A stretch of DNA of 64,000 bases from NAT127 sp041655035 (GTDB lineage Bacteria; Pseudomonadota; Gammaproteobacteria; Pseudomonadales; Porticoccaceae). The notes below the pieces were generated by a model. It saw only the letters and a program-made list of their open reading frames with translations. It searched no databases and was not told the origin of the DNA. Of this stretch, positions 38,676 through 47,625 are shown piece after piece (positions within the stretch are counted from its first letter, which is position 1; every line of letters starts with the position of its first letter). Both the position numbers and the translations under genes were made by a program. The stretch is taken from NCBI GenBank assembly GCA_041655035.1, contig JBAZCN010000003.1:1-64000 (forward strand). The letters run 5' to 3'.

Positions 38676-38688
38676 TAGGGGGTAGGCC

Positions 38689-40344
38689 ATGAGCACCGCA
38701 TTCGTGCGACAACTGGGCGCGGAATCTGGGGTGCAGCTTAACCCGCTGCGCGACGCATCCGAGATTCCCGCCGGTGATAACTCCGATCAGGTTTTCGGCA
38801 TCATGATGCGCGCCACTCGTGGCCGCATCGACAAACCTTTTGCCGTTGATCGTGGCAACGTGTTCAAGAAGCTGGGCAGTGGTGAGCAGATTCGTCTGAA
38901 TGCCCTGAACGAAGCTTGGGTTCACGTTGTTGAAGCTCTGAACAAGGGCGCATACCAGGCCGTAATCCAGCGCCTGGTGACGGACTCTGCCGTCATCAAG
39001 TGGGCGGTAGTCAAACCTGAAGTGGCCGACACCACGCCCACTGGTGCCTTCGAGTTCACCGTTTCTGATGATGAGCCGGTTGGCAGCTACCTGTTTGCGG
39101 TCAAGCACCTGGGCTGCTTTAACGACGGCATCGTGCTGGAGTTCCGTGCCGAGGAAGTTGAAGAGGGCGGACTGCCTGCCGATAACGACAAGCTGACCCT
39201 GCGCCTGCGCGACAAGGAAGGCAACATGCTGTACGAGTTCTACGGTTCGCTGAAGAGCGATGCCAAGGACGACTACGGCAACTCCGCTTACCTGCCCGAC
39301 GTAGTTTTGAGCCAAACGGACGAGGTGGAGATTCTTGTTGGCTCCATTGGCGATGACGCTGTGATCGCCGCTGGCTCCGACGCCTACGGCTACAACTCCA
39401 ACGGCCAGCAGAAATGGGCCAAGTCGGACGCCCTGGTGTGCTTCAGCGAAGGCGGCACCGCCTACACCACGCAAAACTACATGGCTGCGCGTGAAAAGCT
39501 GCAATACACCCAGCTCGACTACGCCTACGTGTCGTCCGGCGGCACCCAGGCGCCCGCTCTGCTGGCGCAACTGGCGCAACTGGCGTTCGACACCAACCGC
39601 CAGCTCCGCTTTGGTGTTCCGGGCAATCTGTCGCCGGAAGCGGCTGTTGCTTTCGTGAATCAGCTCAATATGGGAGCCAGCCCGACCGCGCACCTGATGC
39701 ACGCTTTTTGGTCGCCGCTCAAGACTGACGACCCGACTGGCGTAAACCCGCATGGGTTCATCGGCACCGAAACGCTCAACATCGCCTATGCCTGCGGGCG
39801 TAACGCGGTGAAGAACGCCAAGGGTTTCGCGCCGAAGAATTACCCTATCGCGGGCCGCGAGTGGCCGGTGCAACGCACCCGCATCGTGCAGGTGTACTCG
39901 CCGACCAATCAGGAGCTGAATCTGCTGGCGCGCGCCAAGATCAACCCGGTGATCTACGAGACGTACACCGGCGGCGGTCGCTATGTGTTCCGCGACTCGC
40001 TGACTTGTGCCTTGGTGGAATCCAGCCTGAAGAAGCTCATTGCGGTGGCCGATATGTCCACTCACATTGACGATGCCGTGACCCGCGCCGCGAAGGACTA
40101 TCTGCAATTGCCGATGGAAACCTCCGTGAAGCGGATGCGCGATTACCTGACCTTCCTGTTTGAAGGCGCAGAGGCGTCTAAGTGGCTGGTTCCGTCGGCT
40201 GACCCAATGATGAACGGCAAGGCGTGGGCCTACCAGGTGCAGCCCAACGAGCTGCGCCCCTACGACTCCATGGATGTGTCGTACTGGCTCCGCTATGACG
40301 GCACCAACCGCCAGACGTTTGTAACCCAGACGCTGACCCGCTAA
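38689..40344 (+). CDS. Tail sheath protein
   Basis: 551 residues with the sheath C-terminal fold (ARAKINPVIYETYTGGGRYV, FRDSLTCALVESSLKKLIAV, DDAVTRAAKDYLQLPMETSV). It shows that the tail is contractile. Start ATG 38689 lies 13 bp after the preceding gene. Confidence 0.88.
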   Translation: MSTAFVRQLGAESGVQLNPLRDASEIPAGDNSDQVFGIMMRATRGRIDKPFAVDRGNVFKKLGSGEQIRLNALNEAWVHVVEALNKGAYQAVIQRLVTDSAVIKWAVVKPEVADTTPTGAFEFTVSDDEPVGSYLFAVKHLGCFNDGIVLEFRAEEVEEGGLPADNDKLTLRLRDKEGNMLYEFYGSLKSDAKDDYGNSAYLPDVVLSQTDEVEILVGSIGDDAVIAAGSDAYGYNSNGQQKWAKSDALVCFSEGGTAYTTQNYMAAREKLQYTQLDYAYVSSGGTQAPALLAQLAQLAFDTNRQLRFGVPGNLSPEAAVAFVNQLNMGASPTAHLMHAFWSPLKTDDPTGVNPHGFIGTETLNIAYACGRNAVKNAKGFAPKNYPIAGREWPVQRTRIVQVYSPTNQELNLLARAKINPVIYETYTGGGRYVFRDSLTCALVESSLKKLIAVADMSTHIDDAVTRAAKDYLQLPMETSVKRMRDYLTFLFEGAEASKWLVPSADPMMNGKAWAYQVQPNELRPYDSMDVSYWLRYDGTNRQTFVTQTLTR

Positions 40345-40366
40345 CCATCATCGACAAGGAAACATT

Positions 40367-41059
40367 ATGAGCATGAGCGAAATGTTGCGCGCTGCCATGA
40401 AGCAGCAAGGCAACAAGCAGAAGCCGGTGCTGGATGACGCTGGTGAAGGCCCGGCGCTGTCCGGCGCGGATGACTACACCATCCACGACATCAGCATGGC
40501 GTCGGTCGCTGCCGTGCAGCAGTGGGCGGAAACCGACGACCTGGACGATGGCGAAAGCTACTCCGACCGCCTGATGGCGCTCTTTGTGGGCATCGCTGAC
40601 GCCAACAAGGACGGCGACATCACCGAGGAAGAGCAGGGCGTACTGAACGTGGCACTCAATGCAGGCTGGGATTACCTGGTCAAGCTGGGTGTCACTGAAG
40701 AGGATGCCGGTTCCCTGCTGAACGACTGGGATGATGAGGCCGCCGACCGTGTGCGCGATCTGGTGGCTTCTGTGCTACCCGAGGGCGAGGATGAAGCCGG
40801 TTCTGAGATTGACAGTTTCGTGTTCTCTGAAGAAGACCAGGAATCCGCCCTGGATGCTGTTCTGGATGCCGTGTACCGGAAGAAGCTGGTTGTTCGCAAC
40901 GGCAAGAAGGTTCGCGTCAACAAGCGTATTTCCGGCGTGGTTCGGCTTTCTCCCAAGCAGAAGGTCGCCATCCGCAAAGCGCGCATGAAGAGTCATTCTG
41001 CCGGAGCCATGATGCGGCGCATGAAGTCCATGCGCCTGCGCCGTAAGTCCGGTCTGTAA
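40367..41059 (+). CDS. Tail-region protein with EF-hand-like calcium site
   Basis: 230 residues. Residues 78-89 are DANKDGDITEEE, an exact EF-hand loop (Asp1, Asn3, Asp5, Gly6, Asp7, Ile8, Glu12). The middle is acidic; the C-terminal 50 residues are strongly basic (VRNGKKVRVNKRISGV, KAIRKARMKSHS-like; MMRRMKSMRLRRKSG). It follows the sheath. The role is unknown; a calcium-dependent structural or assembly role is possible. Confidence 0.65.
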   Translation: MSMSEMLRAAMKQQGNKQKPVLDDAGEGPALSGADDYTIHDISMASVAAVQQWAETDDLDDGESYSDRLMALFVGIADANKDGDITEEEQGVLNVALNAGWDYLVKLGVTEEDAGSLLNDWDDEAADRVRDLVASVLPEGEDEAGSEIDSFVFSEEDQESALDAVLDAVYRKKLVVRNGKKVRVNKRISGVVRLSPKQKVAIRKARMKSHSAGAMMRRMKSMRLRRKSGL

Positions 41060-41082
41060 ATAACCGCTGCCGAGGGGCTTTA

Positions 41083-41118
41083 GGCGCCGCTGTGCAATAG
41101 CCGGTGGCGCCGTTTTTT
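41083..41118 (+). terminator. Terminator-like hairpin before 41124
   Basis: GGCGCCGCT ... AGCCGGTGGCGCC pairs through two segments (GGCGCC with GGCGCC and GCT with AGC) and is followed by G and six T. It lies where a ribosome-binding site for the next gene should be. Confidence 0.7.
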
Positions 41119-41123
41119 ATGCC

Positions 41124-41945
41124 ATGAACAACTTTCCTATCGGAATGCCCGCCAGCTTGACCGGCCCTGTTCTCACGTCTTTGTGGGATGGCCTGTCGCC
41201 ACACCTCATAGCGTCGTTCTACGAGGTTGCCAAAACGGGCGAACATACATGGGGCCGCATCGAGGGCGAGGGCGGCACTGACCCGGTGACGGTGCTTGCG
41301 CCGCTGACCGAGGCCAATCTGGAAATGGTGCTCAACTGGCAATCGCCATTCGAGCAATCCGGCCCCGAGTCACGCGCCCCCGCGCTGATGGCAATGCTCC
41401 AGTCCGGCGCGTTGCAGCCGGTGGTGGATGCCGTGATGGGCAAGCAAAAGGAAGGCGAGGGCGATGCGCAGTCAAAGTCCGGCGAGTTCCTGAAGCAGTT
41501 TGAGGGCCGTACCGGCATTACCAAGCTGAACAGCACCCAGGTTTTCAACGGTATGCCGCCAGTCAAAATTACCGTGGTGGCGCTGTTTCGGGCTTGGCGC
41601 AATGCGGCCAGCGAGGTCGAAGCGCCGTTTGACAAGCTGATGGAGTGGGCGCTTCCCGTGGAGCTGTCCGAGGATGGATCTGTGCTGGCGCGGGCCGTGG
41701 AGACGGCCAAGGGCGACATGGGCTACATCGAAGCCCTGATGCCATCGAAGTCTCCGACGCGGATAGCCATGAAGTACAAGGGCCGCGTGTTTTCTCCCCT
41801 GGTTATCGAATCCATCGGCATGCCATTGAGTTCGCCGGTGAACAGCAGCGGGCAATTCGTCCAGCTTGCCGTACCCATGACGCTTTGCACCTTGACCGCG
41901 CTCGACCGCAAGGACTGGAGCAATGCGTCGTTTGCTTCTCTGTAG
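41124..41945 (+). CDS. Tail/baseplate-region protein, hypothetical
   Basis: 273 residues: MPASLTGPVLTSLWDGLSPH, FEQSGPESRAPALMAMLQSG, FDKLMEWALPVELSEDGSVL and YKGRVFSPLVIESIGMPLSS. It is probably virion-associated by position between tail and lysis genes. It has no ribosome-binding site, because a terminator-like hairpin with six T ends six bases before the ATG. Confidence 0.6.
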   Translation: MNNFPIGMPASLTGPVLTSLWDGLSPHLIASFYEVAKTGEHTWGRIEGEGGTDPVTVLAPLTEANLEMVLNWQSPFEQSGPESRAPALMAMLQSGALQPVVDAVMGKQKEGEGDAQSKSGEFLKQFEGRTGITKLNSTQVFNGMPPVKITVVALFRAWRNAASEVEAPFDKLMEWALPVELSEDGSVLARAVETAKGDMGYIEALMPSKSPTRIAMKYKGRVFSPLVIESIGMPLSSPVNSSGQFVQLAVPMTLCTLTALDRKDWSNASFASL

Positions 41946-41953
41946 GAGGGAGC

Positions 41954-42739
41954 GTGATTCATTTTCCACCACTGCGCACACGCCGCCTGACGGTGCAATT
42001 GCGTGAGCTGAGTATCAGCGAGTCGGTCGCCATCGCCGCCATGCCGCCCCACCTTGAGGAAGCCGAGTGTACGGCCTTCCTGCGAGCTGCCGTGCAGTCC
42101 GCAAAGGGCATTGAAGATCCCGCGCACTGGACGGTGCAAGAGCGGATGCTGGCTGTATGTCACTACCTGGCCTCCACGTCCGATGATGGCCCGGATTTCG
42201 CCGTCGGTGGCGGGCATTACTCGGACTACCTGGACGGCGCGTCCGATATACAGACCCAGGCACCCATGATTGAGCTGGGCGAGCTGGGCGGCGATACCTG
42301 GAAGATTCAGAACCTGACCGGGCGCATGGTGGAGTCCATTGAGCGCATGGAGGGCGAGATACAGAACGCCTCCGGCCAGCCGTTCACGGGCCGCCTGCAC
42401 TGGATTCTGGGCGGCATGGCAGCGCAGTTGGTGCGCGCCAGCGAGGAGGCGCCGGATACGGCCATGGCCGATGGTGCATTCGATGAATACCTTGTGGAGC
42501 GTATGCGCGTGATGGCGGCCTTCCCTGGCAGCGACTTCGAGGCGCTGATGGGCATGTACCTGACGGGCCGTCAGAAGCTGAATCACCTGTTCAAGATCGA
42601 GTTTTCACCCGGCGGCGTCGTGGCTATGCCGAAAGGAGGGGCGGCAGCGAACCTGCCGCCAGCGCGATTTCCGGTGCGTACCTGCCTCTCTCGCGTCGCG
42701 CTCGAACTGGTCGGAAAACCTGATGAGTCTGGCGTCTAG
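41954..42739 (+). CDS. Tail-region protein, hypothetical (possible assembly chaperone)
   Basis: 261 residues from GTG 41954 (GGAGGGAGC upstream). Helical: ECTAFLRAAVQSAKGIEDPA, HWTVQERMLAVCHYLASTSD, ERMRVMAAFPGSDFEALMGM. Tail-assembly chaperones are often helical and lie before tape measure genes, but no frameshift signal is seen here. Identity unsure. Confidence 0.5.
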   Translation: MIHFPPLRTRRLTVQLRELSISESVAIAAMPPHLEEAECTAFLRAAVQSAKGIEDPAHWTVQERMLAVCHYLASTSDDGPDFAVGGGHYSDYLDGASDIQTQAPMIELGELGGDTWKIQNLTGRMVESIERMEGEIQNASGQPFTGRLHWILGGMAAQLVRASEEAPDTAMADGAFDEYLVERMRVMAAFPGSDFEALMGMYLTGRQKLNHLFKIEFSPGGVVAMPKGGAAANLPPARFPVRTCLSRVALELVGKPDESGV

Positions 42740-42953
42740 CCTGACCCTATATTCATCAACATCCCTAGCCGAAGCCATGCAAATGCAACCGAGCGTGGCA
42801 AGGAAATTCTTTGAGGGCAAACCGTTCAACGATTGGAAAAAAGGAAGGGAGTCCGAATTGAAGATGCAAGCGGCAATTGTGAATCGGCTGAATGACGTGA
42901 TACGCGCCAGTGTGATCGTCGCTAAGACCATTTCAAGGACTCGACAACTATGA
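42723..42953 (+). CDS. Small hypothetical protein
   Basis: 76 residues with SPTLYSSTSLAEAMQM-like start (MSLASSLTLYSSTSLAEAMQ) and helix VNRLNDVIRASVIVAKTISR. It overlaps its neighbours by 17 and 4 bp. The ribosome-binding site is weak. Unknown function. Confidence 0.55.
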   Translation: MSLASSLTLYSSTSLAEAMQMQPSVARKFFEGKPFNDWKKGRESELKMQAAIVNRLNDVIRASVIVAKTISRTRQL

Positions 42954-43222
42954 CCGAGAAAGTAAGTGATGAGCGCTGTTTGCCAGCGGAGACGATTTCC
43001 GCCCGTGCCGCTGACCGCGCAGTGAAAAAGGTGTTCGCCATTCTCGGGGTGGACATTGACCGGCCGGAAAGCATCGAAGAGTTCCGCGCCGACCTGCGGT
43101 TTGGCAGGAAGCTGCGCCGGATTGCCGACCACGGAACCTTGGCGTTCATAGGCGTCGTGGCTGCGGCGCTGGCCGCCGCAATTTGGGCTGGCGTGGTGTC
43201 AAAGATTTCTGGGGGCAACTGA
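42950..43222 (+). CDS. DUF6127-type lysis-cassette membrane protein
   Basis: 90 residues: GVDIDRPESIEEFRADLRFG, then one membrane helix (TLAFIGVVAAALAAAIWAGV) at the C-terminus. It belongs to a family found next to phage lysozymes, probably an accessory or antiholin-like protein. Confidence 0.8.
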   Translation: MTEKVSDERCLPAETISARAADRAVKKVFAILGVDIDRPESIEEFRADLRFGRKLRRIADHGTLAFIGVVAAALAAAIWAGVVSKISGGN

Positions 43223-43845
43223 TGAAAATCGAAGACCTGTTCCGCAACCTGCTTGGCGCAATTACCAAGCCAGCAGCCCAAGCGCCTGCGCCCGTCGTCG
43301 TGTCGGGCCAGGCTGAACCCGTTGTGAGCAATCCGCCCGCGCCCGGCACCGTGGTGACTTTCGAGGCGGCATTCGAGCGCCTGATAGGCCACGAAGGCGG
43401 GTATGTGAACCATCCTGACGACCCTGGTGGAGAAACGAACTGGGGAATCACGCTGCGCACCGCCCGCTCTGCCGGGTACACCGGCAGCATGCGCGACCTG
43501 ACGCGGGAGCAGGCCAAGGAAATCTACCGGGCCGAATATTGGAGCCGCGCGCGCAGCGAAGAGCTGGATGGCGCAATTGCGTTCCAGGTGTTCGATGCTG
43601 CCGTGAACCACGGTATCGGCAACGCTATCCGGTTCCTGCAACGCGCTGCCGAGGTGGCGGACGATGGCGCTATCGGCCCCGTGACTCTGGCCGCAGTGAA
43701 GGCGATGAGCGTGACGGACGTTCTGGCCCGGTTCAATGCCGAGCGACTGATTTTCTACACCAACCTATCAACCTGGGGTTCGTTTGGCCGTGGCTGGGCG
43801 CGCCGTGTGGCTGGCAATCTGCAATACGCAGCGGAGGATTCGTAA
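43222..43845 (+). CDS. Endolysin, GH108 lysozyme
   Basis: 207 residues. After a Pro/Ala-rich leader, GHEGGYVNHPDDPGGETNWG is the GH108 catalytic site (Glu of HEGGY) and the C-terminal part (AIGPVTLAAVKAMSVTDVLA) is the peptidoglycan-binding half. It cleaves the host wall at lysis. ATG 43222 in TGATG with the gene before. Confidence 0.93.
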   Translation: MKIEDLFRNLLGAITKPAAQAPAPVVVSGQAEPVVSNPPAPGTVVTFEAAFERLIGHEGGYVNHPDDPGGETNWGITLRTARSAGYTGSMRDLTREQAKEIYRAEYWSRARSEELDGAIAFQVFDAAVNHGIGNAIRFLQRAAEVADDGAIGPVTLAAVKAMSVTDVLARFNAERLIFYTNLSTWGSFGRGWARRVAGNLQYAAEDS

Positions 43846-44447
43846 TGGAATGGAAAGATATTGCGGGGATAGTCGGCAAGGCTGCCCCCATCGTGGGCGG
43901 GCTGATTGGCGGCCCTGCTGGGGCTGCCGTGGGCGGTTTGGTGGCCTCTGCCCTGGGAACCGAGGCGACGCCTGACGCCATTTCTCGCGCGCTGGAAACT
44001 GACCCGCAGGCCGCTGTAAAGCTCAAGGAGCTGGAGGTCAATTCCAAGACGCAACTCCAGACCCTGGCCGTAACTGCCGAAAACAACCGGCTCCAGGCGG
44101 CTGCCGTGCAGTACGCGGCGGAGGCGGCTGACCGCGACAGCGCCCGGCGACTGGCCGCGCAGCAGACGAAGGACTGGGTGCGCCCGTCCGTTACCGTGCT
44201 CTTGCTCATGGGAGCGGGCGTCATTGTCTGGTTCGTTTTCTCTGGCATGGCCGACGGCCTGCTGAAAGACGCCACGGCCAGCCTGACCATCGGCACCATC
44301 ATCGGCTACTGGTTCAACGAACTGAAGCAGGTGCTGGCGTTCTGGTTCGGAACTACTGGCGAATCGCAGCATGCGAACGAGGAAGTCCGGCGTTTTGCCG
44401 TTACGCCCGGCTCCGTAACCATCGACTCCGTGCCGAGCAAGAAATAG
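43845..44447 (+). CDS. Three-helix holin (GTA-holin type)
   Basis: 200 residues. Membrane segments: near residues 8-40 (Gly/Ala-rich IVGGLIGGPAGAAVGGLVAS), SVTVLLLMGAGVIVWFVF (about 113-130), and ASLTIGTIIGYWF plus VLAFWFG. The coiled-coil middle and this topology fit the 3TM holin family. TAATG with the lysozyme gene. Confidence 0.75.
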   Translation: MEWKDIAGIVGKAAPIVGGLIGGPAGAAVGGLVASALGTEATPDAISRALETDPQAAVKLKELEVNSKTQLQTLAVTAENNRLQAAAVQYAAEAADRDSARRLAAQQTKDWVRPSVTVLLLMGAGVIVWFVFSGMADGLLKDATASLTIGTIIGYWFNELKQVLAFWFGTTGESQHANEEVRRFAVTPGSVTIDSVPSKK

Positions 44448-44453
44448 TCCTGT

Positions 44454-44515
44454 CCGGCTGCCGCTCCCCCTGCTGGCAGCCGGAAAACAAGGGGGTGCGG
44501 CGTGGCGGCGCACCC
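44454..44515 (+). other. Two tandem hairpins after the lysis genes
   Basis: CCGGCTGCC (44454-44462) / GGCAGCCGG (44475-44483), and GGGTGCG (44493-44499) / CGCACCC (44509-44515). No T-run follows; they may be RNA stabilisers or a weak terminator between lysis and tail-tube genes. Confidence 0.45.
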
Positions 44516-44556
44516 GTACAGTGCAGGGGTGACTTCACACACCATAAGGACACGAA

Positions 44557-45078
44557 ATGACTGTTTCCAATGCTGCCTATCTCAAGGGCTTTTATGACCA
44601 GACCGCCGCCCTGGGCGCGAAGGTCATTTCCAGCGACTTCACATTTGAAATCGAAGGTTTCGAGGGCAATTACCTGCTGTGCAAGCAGGCTCCCTGGCCC
44701 GAGCTTTCGCCCGCCGGTGAAATCGAGGTTCCCACTCCGCTTGGCGCTACCCTGTGGCAGCCCCAGCAACTGAAGGTTGCCCAGCAGGGCCAAATCTCCC
44801 TCATGGAGACGGTCGCCGGTAACATCGACCAGATGCTGGTCGAGCTGATTACCCGTGGCGGCACGTACCCCAGCGGGGGCGGCACCTTTAATGCGAAGAT
44901 CTACGAAGGCACTCCCCAGAAGTTCCTGCGGGCCAAGCGCATCATTGATGCGTTCATCCAGATGGACATCCCTGACCGTGACTGGGAGAACCGTTCGCAG
45001 CCGCTCTTGTTCAGCGGAACGATCTTCTACCACTACTTCGGCGAACTCATCCCTGGCAACTCGGGTGACTACCGCTGA
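44557..45078 (+). CDS. Probable tail tube protein
   Basis: 173 residues, beta-rich: GAKVISSDFTFEIEGFEGNY, PTPLGATLWQPQQLKVAQQG, ISLMETVAGNIDQMLVELIT, KRIIDAFIQMDIPDRDWENR. Its length and fold fit a contractile tail tube. It is separated from the sheath by several genes, which is unusual. A baseplate protein is the alternative. Confidence 0.55.
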   Translation: MTVSNAAYLKGFYDQTAALGAKVISSDFTFEIEGFEGNYLLCKQAPWPELSPAGEIEVPTPLGATLWQPQQLKVAQQGQISLMETVAGNIDQMLVELITRGGTYPSGGGTFNAKIYEGTPQKFLRAKRIIDAFIQMDIPDRDWENRSQPLLFSGTIFYHYFGELIPGNSGDYR

Positions 45079-45464
45079 TGACCAGGCTGGCCGACTTGGC
45101 GAAATCCTTCGCAGAGGATGAGCGGCCAGCGGGCAACCTGCTGGACGATGAGTCTGTTTTGGCTCAAGCCATTGCTGCAACCCGGTTCTACGCCGGGTTT
45201 GCAGCTTTGCGCGACCATGAAGGCAAGGAGCCGCCGGAGCAGTCCATAGGCGGCGATACCGGCATCACCACGTCAGAGTGGGCGCTGGTGCGACCGCTGT
45301 TCTTGCTCTACATGGAGCGGGAGACGGCGCTGCAACTGGAGGCATCGCGCGGCATGGGCGCCGACCCATTCGGGCGCTCATCCAGCGAAATCGCCATCGA
45401 AATCACGCAACTCGAATCGGAAATGCCGCGCAAGGCGTTTTATCAGCCGATCATCACCATATAA
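45078..45464 (+). CDS. Tail-region hypothetical protein
   Basis: 128 residues, helical (LAKSFAEDERPAGNLLDDES, MERETALQLEASRGMGADPF). Its ATG overlaps the stop of the tube gene. Probably a tail-tube terminator or chaperone by place; no family recognised. Confidence 0.55.
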   Translation: MTRLADLAKSFAEDERPAGNLLDDESVLAQAIAATRFYAGFAALRDHEGKEPPEQSIGGDTGITTSEWALVRPLFLLYMERETALQLEASRGMGADPFGRSSSEIAIEITQLESEMPRKAFYQPIITI

Positions 45465-45473
45465 GGGGCGGCC

Positions 45474-46379
45474 ATGCTCCTATTCCTAGAAAACGGCAAG
45501 CAGGTACGCGGCGACCTTATCAAGTCCGCCACGTTGCGCTCCGACATGGCTCCCGTACCTGTGACCCTGGAGGCCGACATTCGGGCCGGTGACGATAGCC
45601 TGGAGCTGGACAAGATGCTGGCCGAGGGCAAGACGCTGGAAATCGGCGGTGGCGACAAGCTGCATATCGTCAAGTCCGTCCGCACTGCTGGGCGGACAAC
45701 TCAAGCCGAGCGCGAAGTGGCTGCATATCGCGTCACGGCGCTGCTTGATTCCTGTCTTGGTGCGGCCTACGTCCGTAGCCGGGCCATTATCAAAGAAGAT
45801 GCCGCGCTGTCCGCCATTTACAAGGCGGCAGGCGCGACCCTGAAGGCGGTAGATGCTGACTTCCCTGTTCCTCGTTTTTATTGCCCGGTGGGTGAAACGC
45901 CGACGTTCCATATTTCCCGCGCCCTGCAAGAAGAGGGCGGCGTTGTGCGCTGGCGTAATGGCAAGCTCCAATTCATCCGCCTGCCTGACCTGTTCACGCA
46001 AGAGTCTGTACTGACGCTTCCTGACAACGCTTCGGATGATGTAGACGGCGGCTTCCTGGAGCGCCACGAGGTTCCGTGGTTCTTTTCCCTGGATGCGGCA
46101 GGGCAGGCCGTATTCGGTGCGCGCGACAAGCCCCGTGTGGTTCGATTTTCGCCGCATAAGAATGTGCAGCGGCTACGGAACATGACACGGTGCCTGGTGC
46201 ATCGCAAGACCGTGAAAATCAACTATGACGCTCGCCTGGGTGCGGGTGACCTGATTGCCTTCGCGGGTGGCCTAAAGCTCGCCGTCATCACCGCTGCGCA
46301 CTTCTTCAGCAGCGGAACGGACGACGGCGGCGACAGCGAAACCTACACCCGGCTATGGCTGGGCGCACTGGAGGAATGA
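45474..46379 (+). CDS. Baseplate hub-like protein
   Basis: 301 residues; the first half (MLLFLENGKQVRGDLIKSAT; TLEIGGGDKLHIVKSVRTAG) and the second half (VTALLDSCLGAAYVRSRAII, FYCPVGETPTFHISRALQEE) recall gp27/VgrG-N hub folds. The next genes encode an OB-fold spike and a PAAR tip, which agrees. Confidence 0.65.
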   Translation: MLLFLENGKQVRGDLIKSATLRSDMAPVPVTLEADIRAGDDSLELDKMLAEGKTLEIGGGDKLHIVKSVRTAGRTTQAEREVAAYRVTALLDSCLGAAYVRSRAIIKEDAALSAIYKAAGATLKAVDADFPVPRFYCPVGETPTFHISRALQEEGGVVRWRNGKLQFIRLPDLFTQESVLTLPDNASDDVDGGFLERHEVPWFFSLDAAGQAVFGARDKPRVVRFSPHKNVQRLRNMTRCLVHRKTVKINYDARLGAGDLIAFAGGLKLAVITAAHFFSSGTDDGGDSETYTRLWLGALEE

Positions 46380-46795
46380 TGCAATACGGAACCATGCCGG
46401 GGCGCTATCCGGCTATCGTGCGCTCCTACGACCAAGCCAAGCGGACATGCCGCGTTGAAATACCGGGCCTGACCGATGGCGGCGACGTGCTGCCGGAAGC
46501 CGAAATCGAATACCCAATAGGCGACAAGTCGCGGGCGGGGGCGAATACCACAGAGCTTGAGATCCTTTCGGGCGACACAGTTTGGGTGGCATTTATCGGC
46601 GGCGACGCGCGCTATCCGATCATCACTGGCTACAGAAACCCGGAGGCTGGCAACTCCGCCGACTGGCGGCGCTGGCACCATCCGAATATAGAGCTGCTGG
46701 CCGACGGCACCATGCGCCTGGCTGTCGGGCCGTCTGAAATCGTGATGACGCCTGACGGCATTGTGATGAATGCCCCGCGAATCGACATGAACTGA
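46379..46795 (+). CDS. Baseplate spike protein with OB fold
   Basis: 138 residues: GRYPAIVRSYDQAKRTCRVE, AEIEYPIGDKSRAG and GDTVWVAFIGGDARYPIITG, typical for gp5/VgrG OB domains, ending in a beta-repeat tail. It forms the central spike at the tail tip. ATG 46379 or 46376. Confidence 0.8.
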   Translation: MQYGTMPGRYPAIVRSYDQAKRTCRVEIPGLTDGGDVLPEAEIEYPIGDKSRAGANTTELEILSGDTVWVAFIGGDARYPIITGYRNPEAGNSADWRRWHHPNIELLADGTMRLAVGPSEIVMTPDGIVMNAPRIDMN

Positions 46796-46796
46796 T

Positions 46797-47279
46797 ATGC
46801 CGCTGACCTGGACACCTGACCCCGCTACCGTGCCATGGCATGACGTACAGGCTGATGAGGTCTGGACGGAAGGCCCGATAACCGCCGTAGACCCAGAGGC
46901 GCTTCTGACTGTCGTGGGGTACTCCTGCGAGATAGTCGGGCCGGAGCCGCTGGAAGGCTTGGTGGTGGATGCTGGCGCAGCAGGCGTTACGCTGTCTGCG
47001 CCGAATACTCTGGCCCATGTGTTCCCTCCTGTGGAAATCGAATATCAGATACAGGGCGTCACGGGGTTCTGCGCCAACTTCGATGAGCTGCCCGAAGAGG
47101 CCGATGAGGTGATCCGCTATATCCCGAATCCGGCCAACACGAAAGACTGGACGATTCGCGTAAGCGCGAAGTGCAGCGACGGCTCAACGCACACCGGGGA
47201 TTTTGTGCTGCGCGTTTGGGCGAACTTCGACCCAGGCCGCGACCAACTCAAGGAGGCCGTCAATGCCCGCCGTCGCTAG
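46797..47279 (+). CDS. Tail/baseplate hypothetical protein
   Basis: 160 residues, beta-rich, Ig-like: VDPEALLTVVGYSCEIVGPE, EYQIQGVTGFCANFDELPEE, WTIRVSAKCSDGSTHTGDFV. Located between spike and PAAR genes; perhaps a spike-decorating protein. Confidence 0.6.
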   Translation: MPLTWTPDPATVPWHDVQADEVWTEGPITAVDPEALLTVVGYSCEIVGPEPLEGLVVDAGAAGVTLSAPNTLAHVFPPVEIEYQIQGVTGFCANFDELPEEADEVIRYIPNPANTKDWTIRVSAKCSDGSTHTGDFVLRVWANFDPGRDQLKEAVNARRR

Positions 47280-47550
47280 ATTTGGTGATACCTGCACCGG
47301 ACACGGCTGCTTTCCCGCGCGCGCCAATGATGAGGCGTCCGCCAACGTGTTCGTGAATGGTCTGGGCGCCCACCGGCAGGGCGATCACTGGGTAACGCAC
47401 TGCTGCGGCCCGTCGTGCCACGATTCTGCCCTGGCGTCCGGCTCCAGCACCGTGTTCGTGAACGGCAAGCCCCTGGGCCGTATAGGCGACTCGGTGGCAT
47501 GTGGCAGCGCCGTAGCCACCGGCTCCGGTAACGTGTTCGCTGGTGGCTGA
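47263..47550 (+). CDS. PAAR-domain spike tip
   Basis: 95 residues: FGDTCTGHGCFPARAN, VFVNGLGAHRQGDHWVTHCC, SSTVFVNGKPLGRIGDSVAC, GSGNVFAGG. These are PAAR repeats with Cys/His residues that bind a metal at the tip. AAGGAGG precedes ATG 47263, which lies inside the end of the gene before. It sharpens the contractile tail spike. Confidence 0.9.
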   Translation: MPAVARFGDTCTGHGCFPARANDEASANVFVNGLGAHRQGDHWVTHCCGPSCHDSALASGSSTVFVNGKPLGRIGDSVACGSAVATGSGNVFAGG

Positions 47551-47625
47551 CCTGCCGGAAAACCGGGCGGCTCCGGGCGGGGCCAGGCTCCCATAATGCC
47601 TTCAGTCTGATTATCTGGGGGCAAC

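Noticed and set aside
41954..42953. Programmed frameshift in a tail chaperone pair
   Set aside because: The genes overlap, but no slippery heptamer with a following structure is evident and the frames are not in a -1 fusion arrangement I can support.
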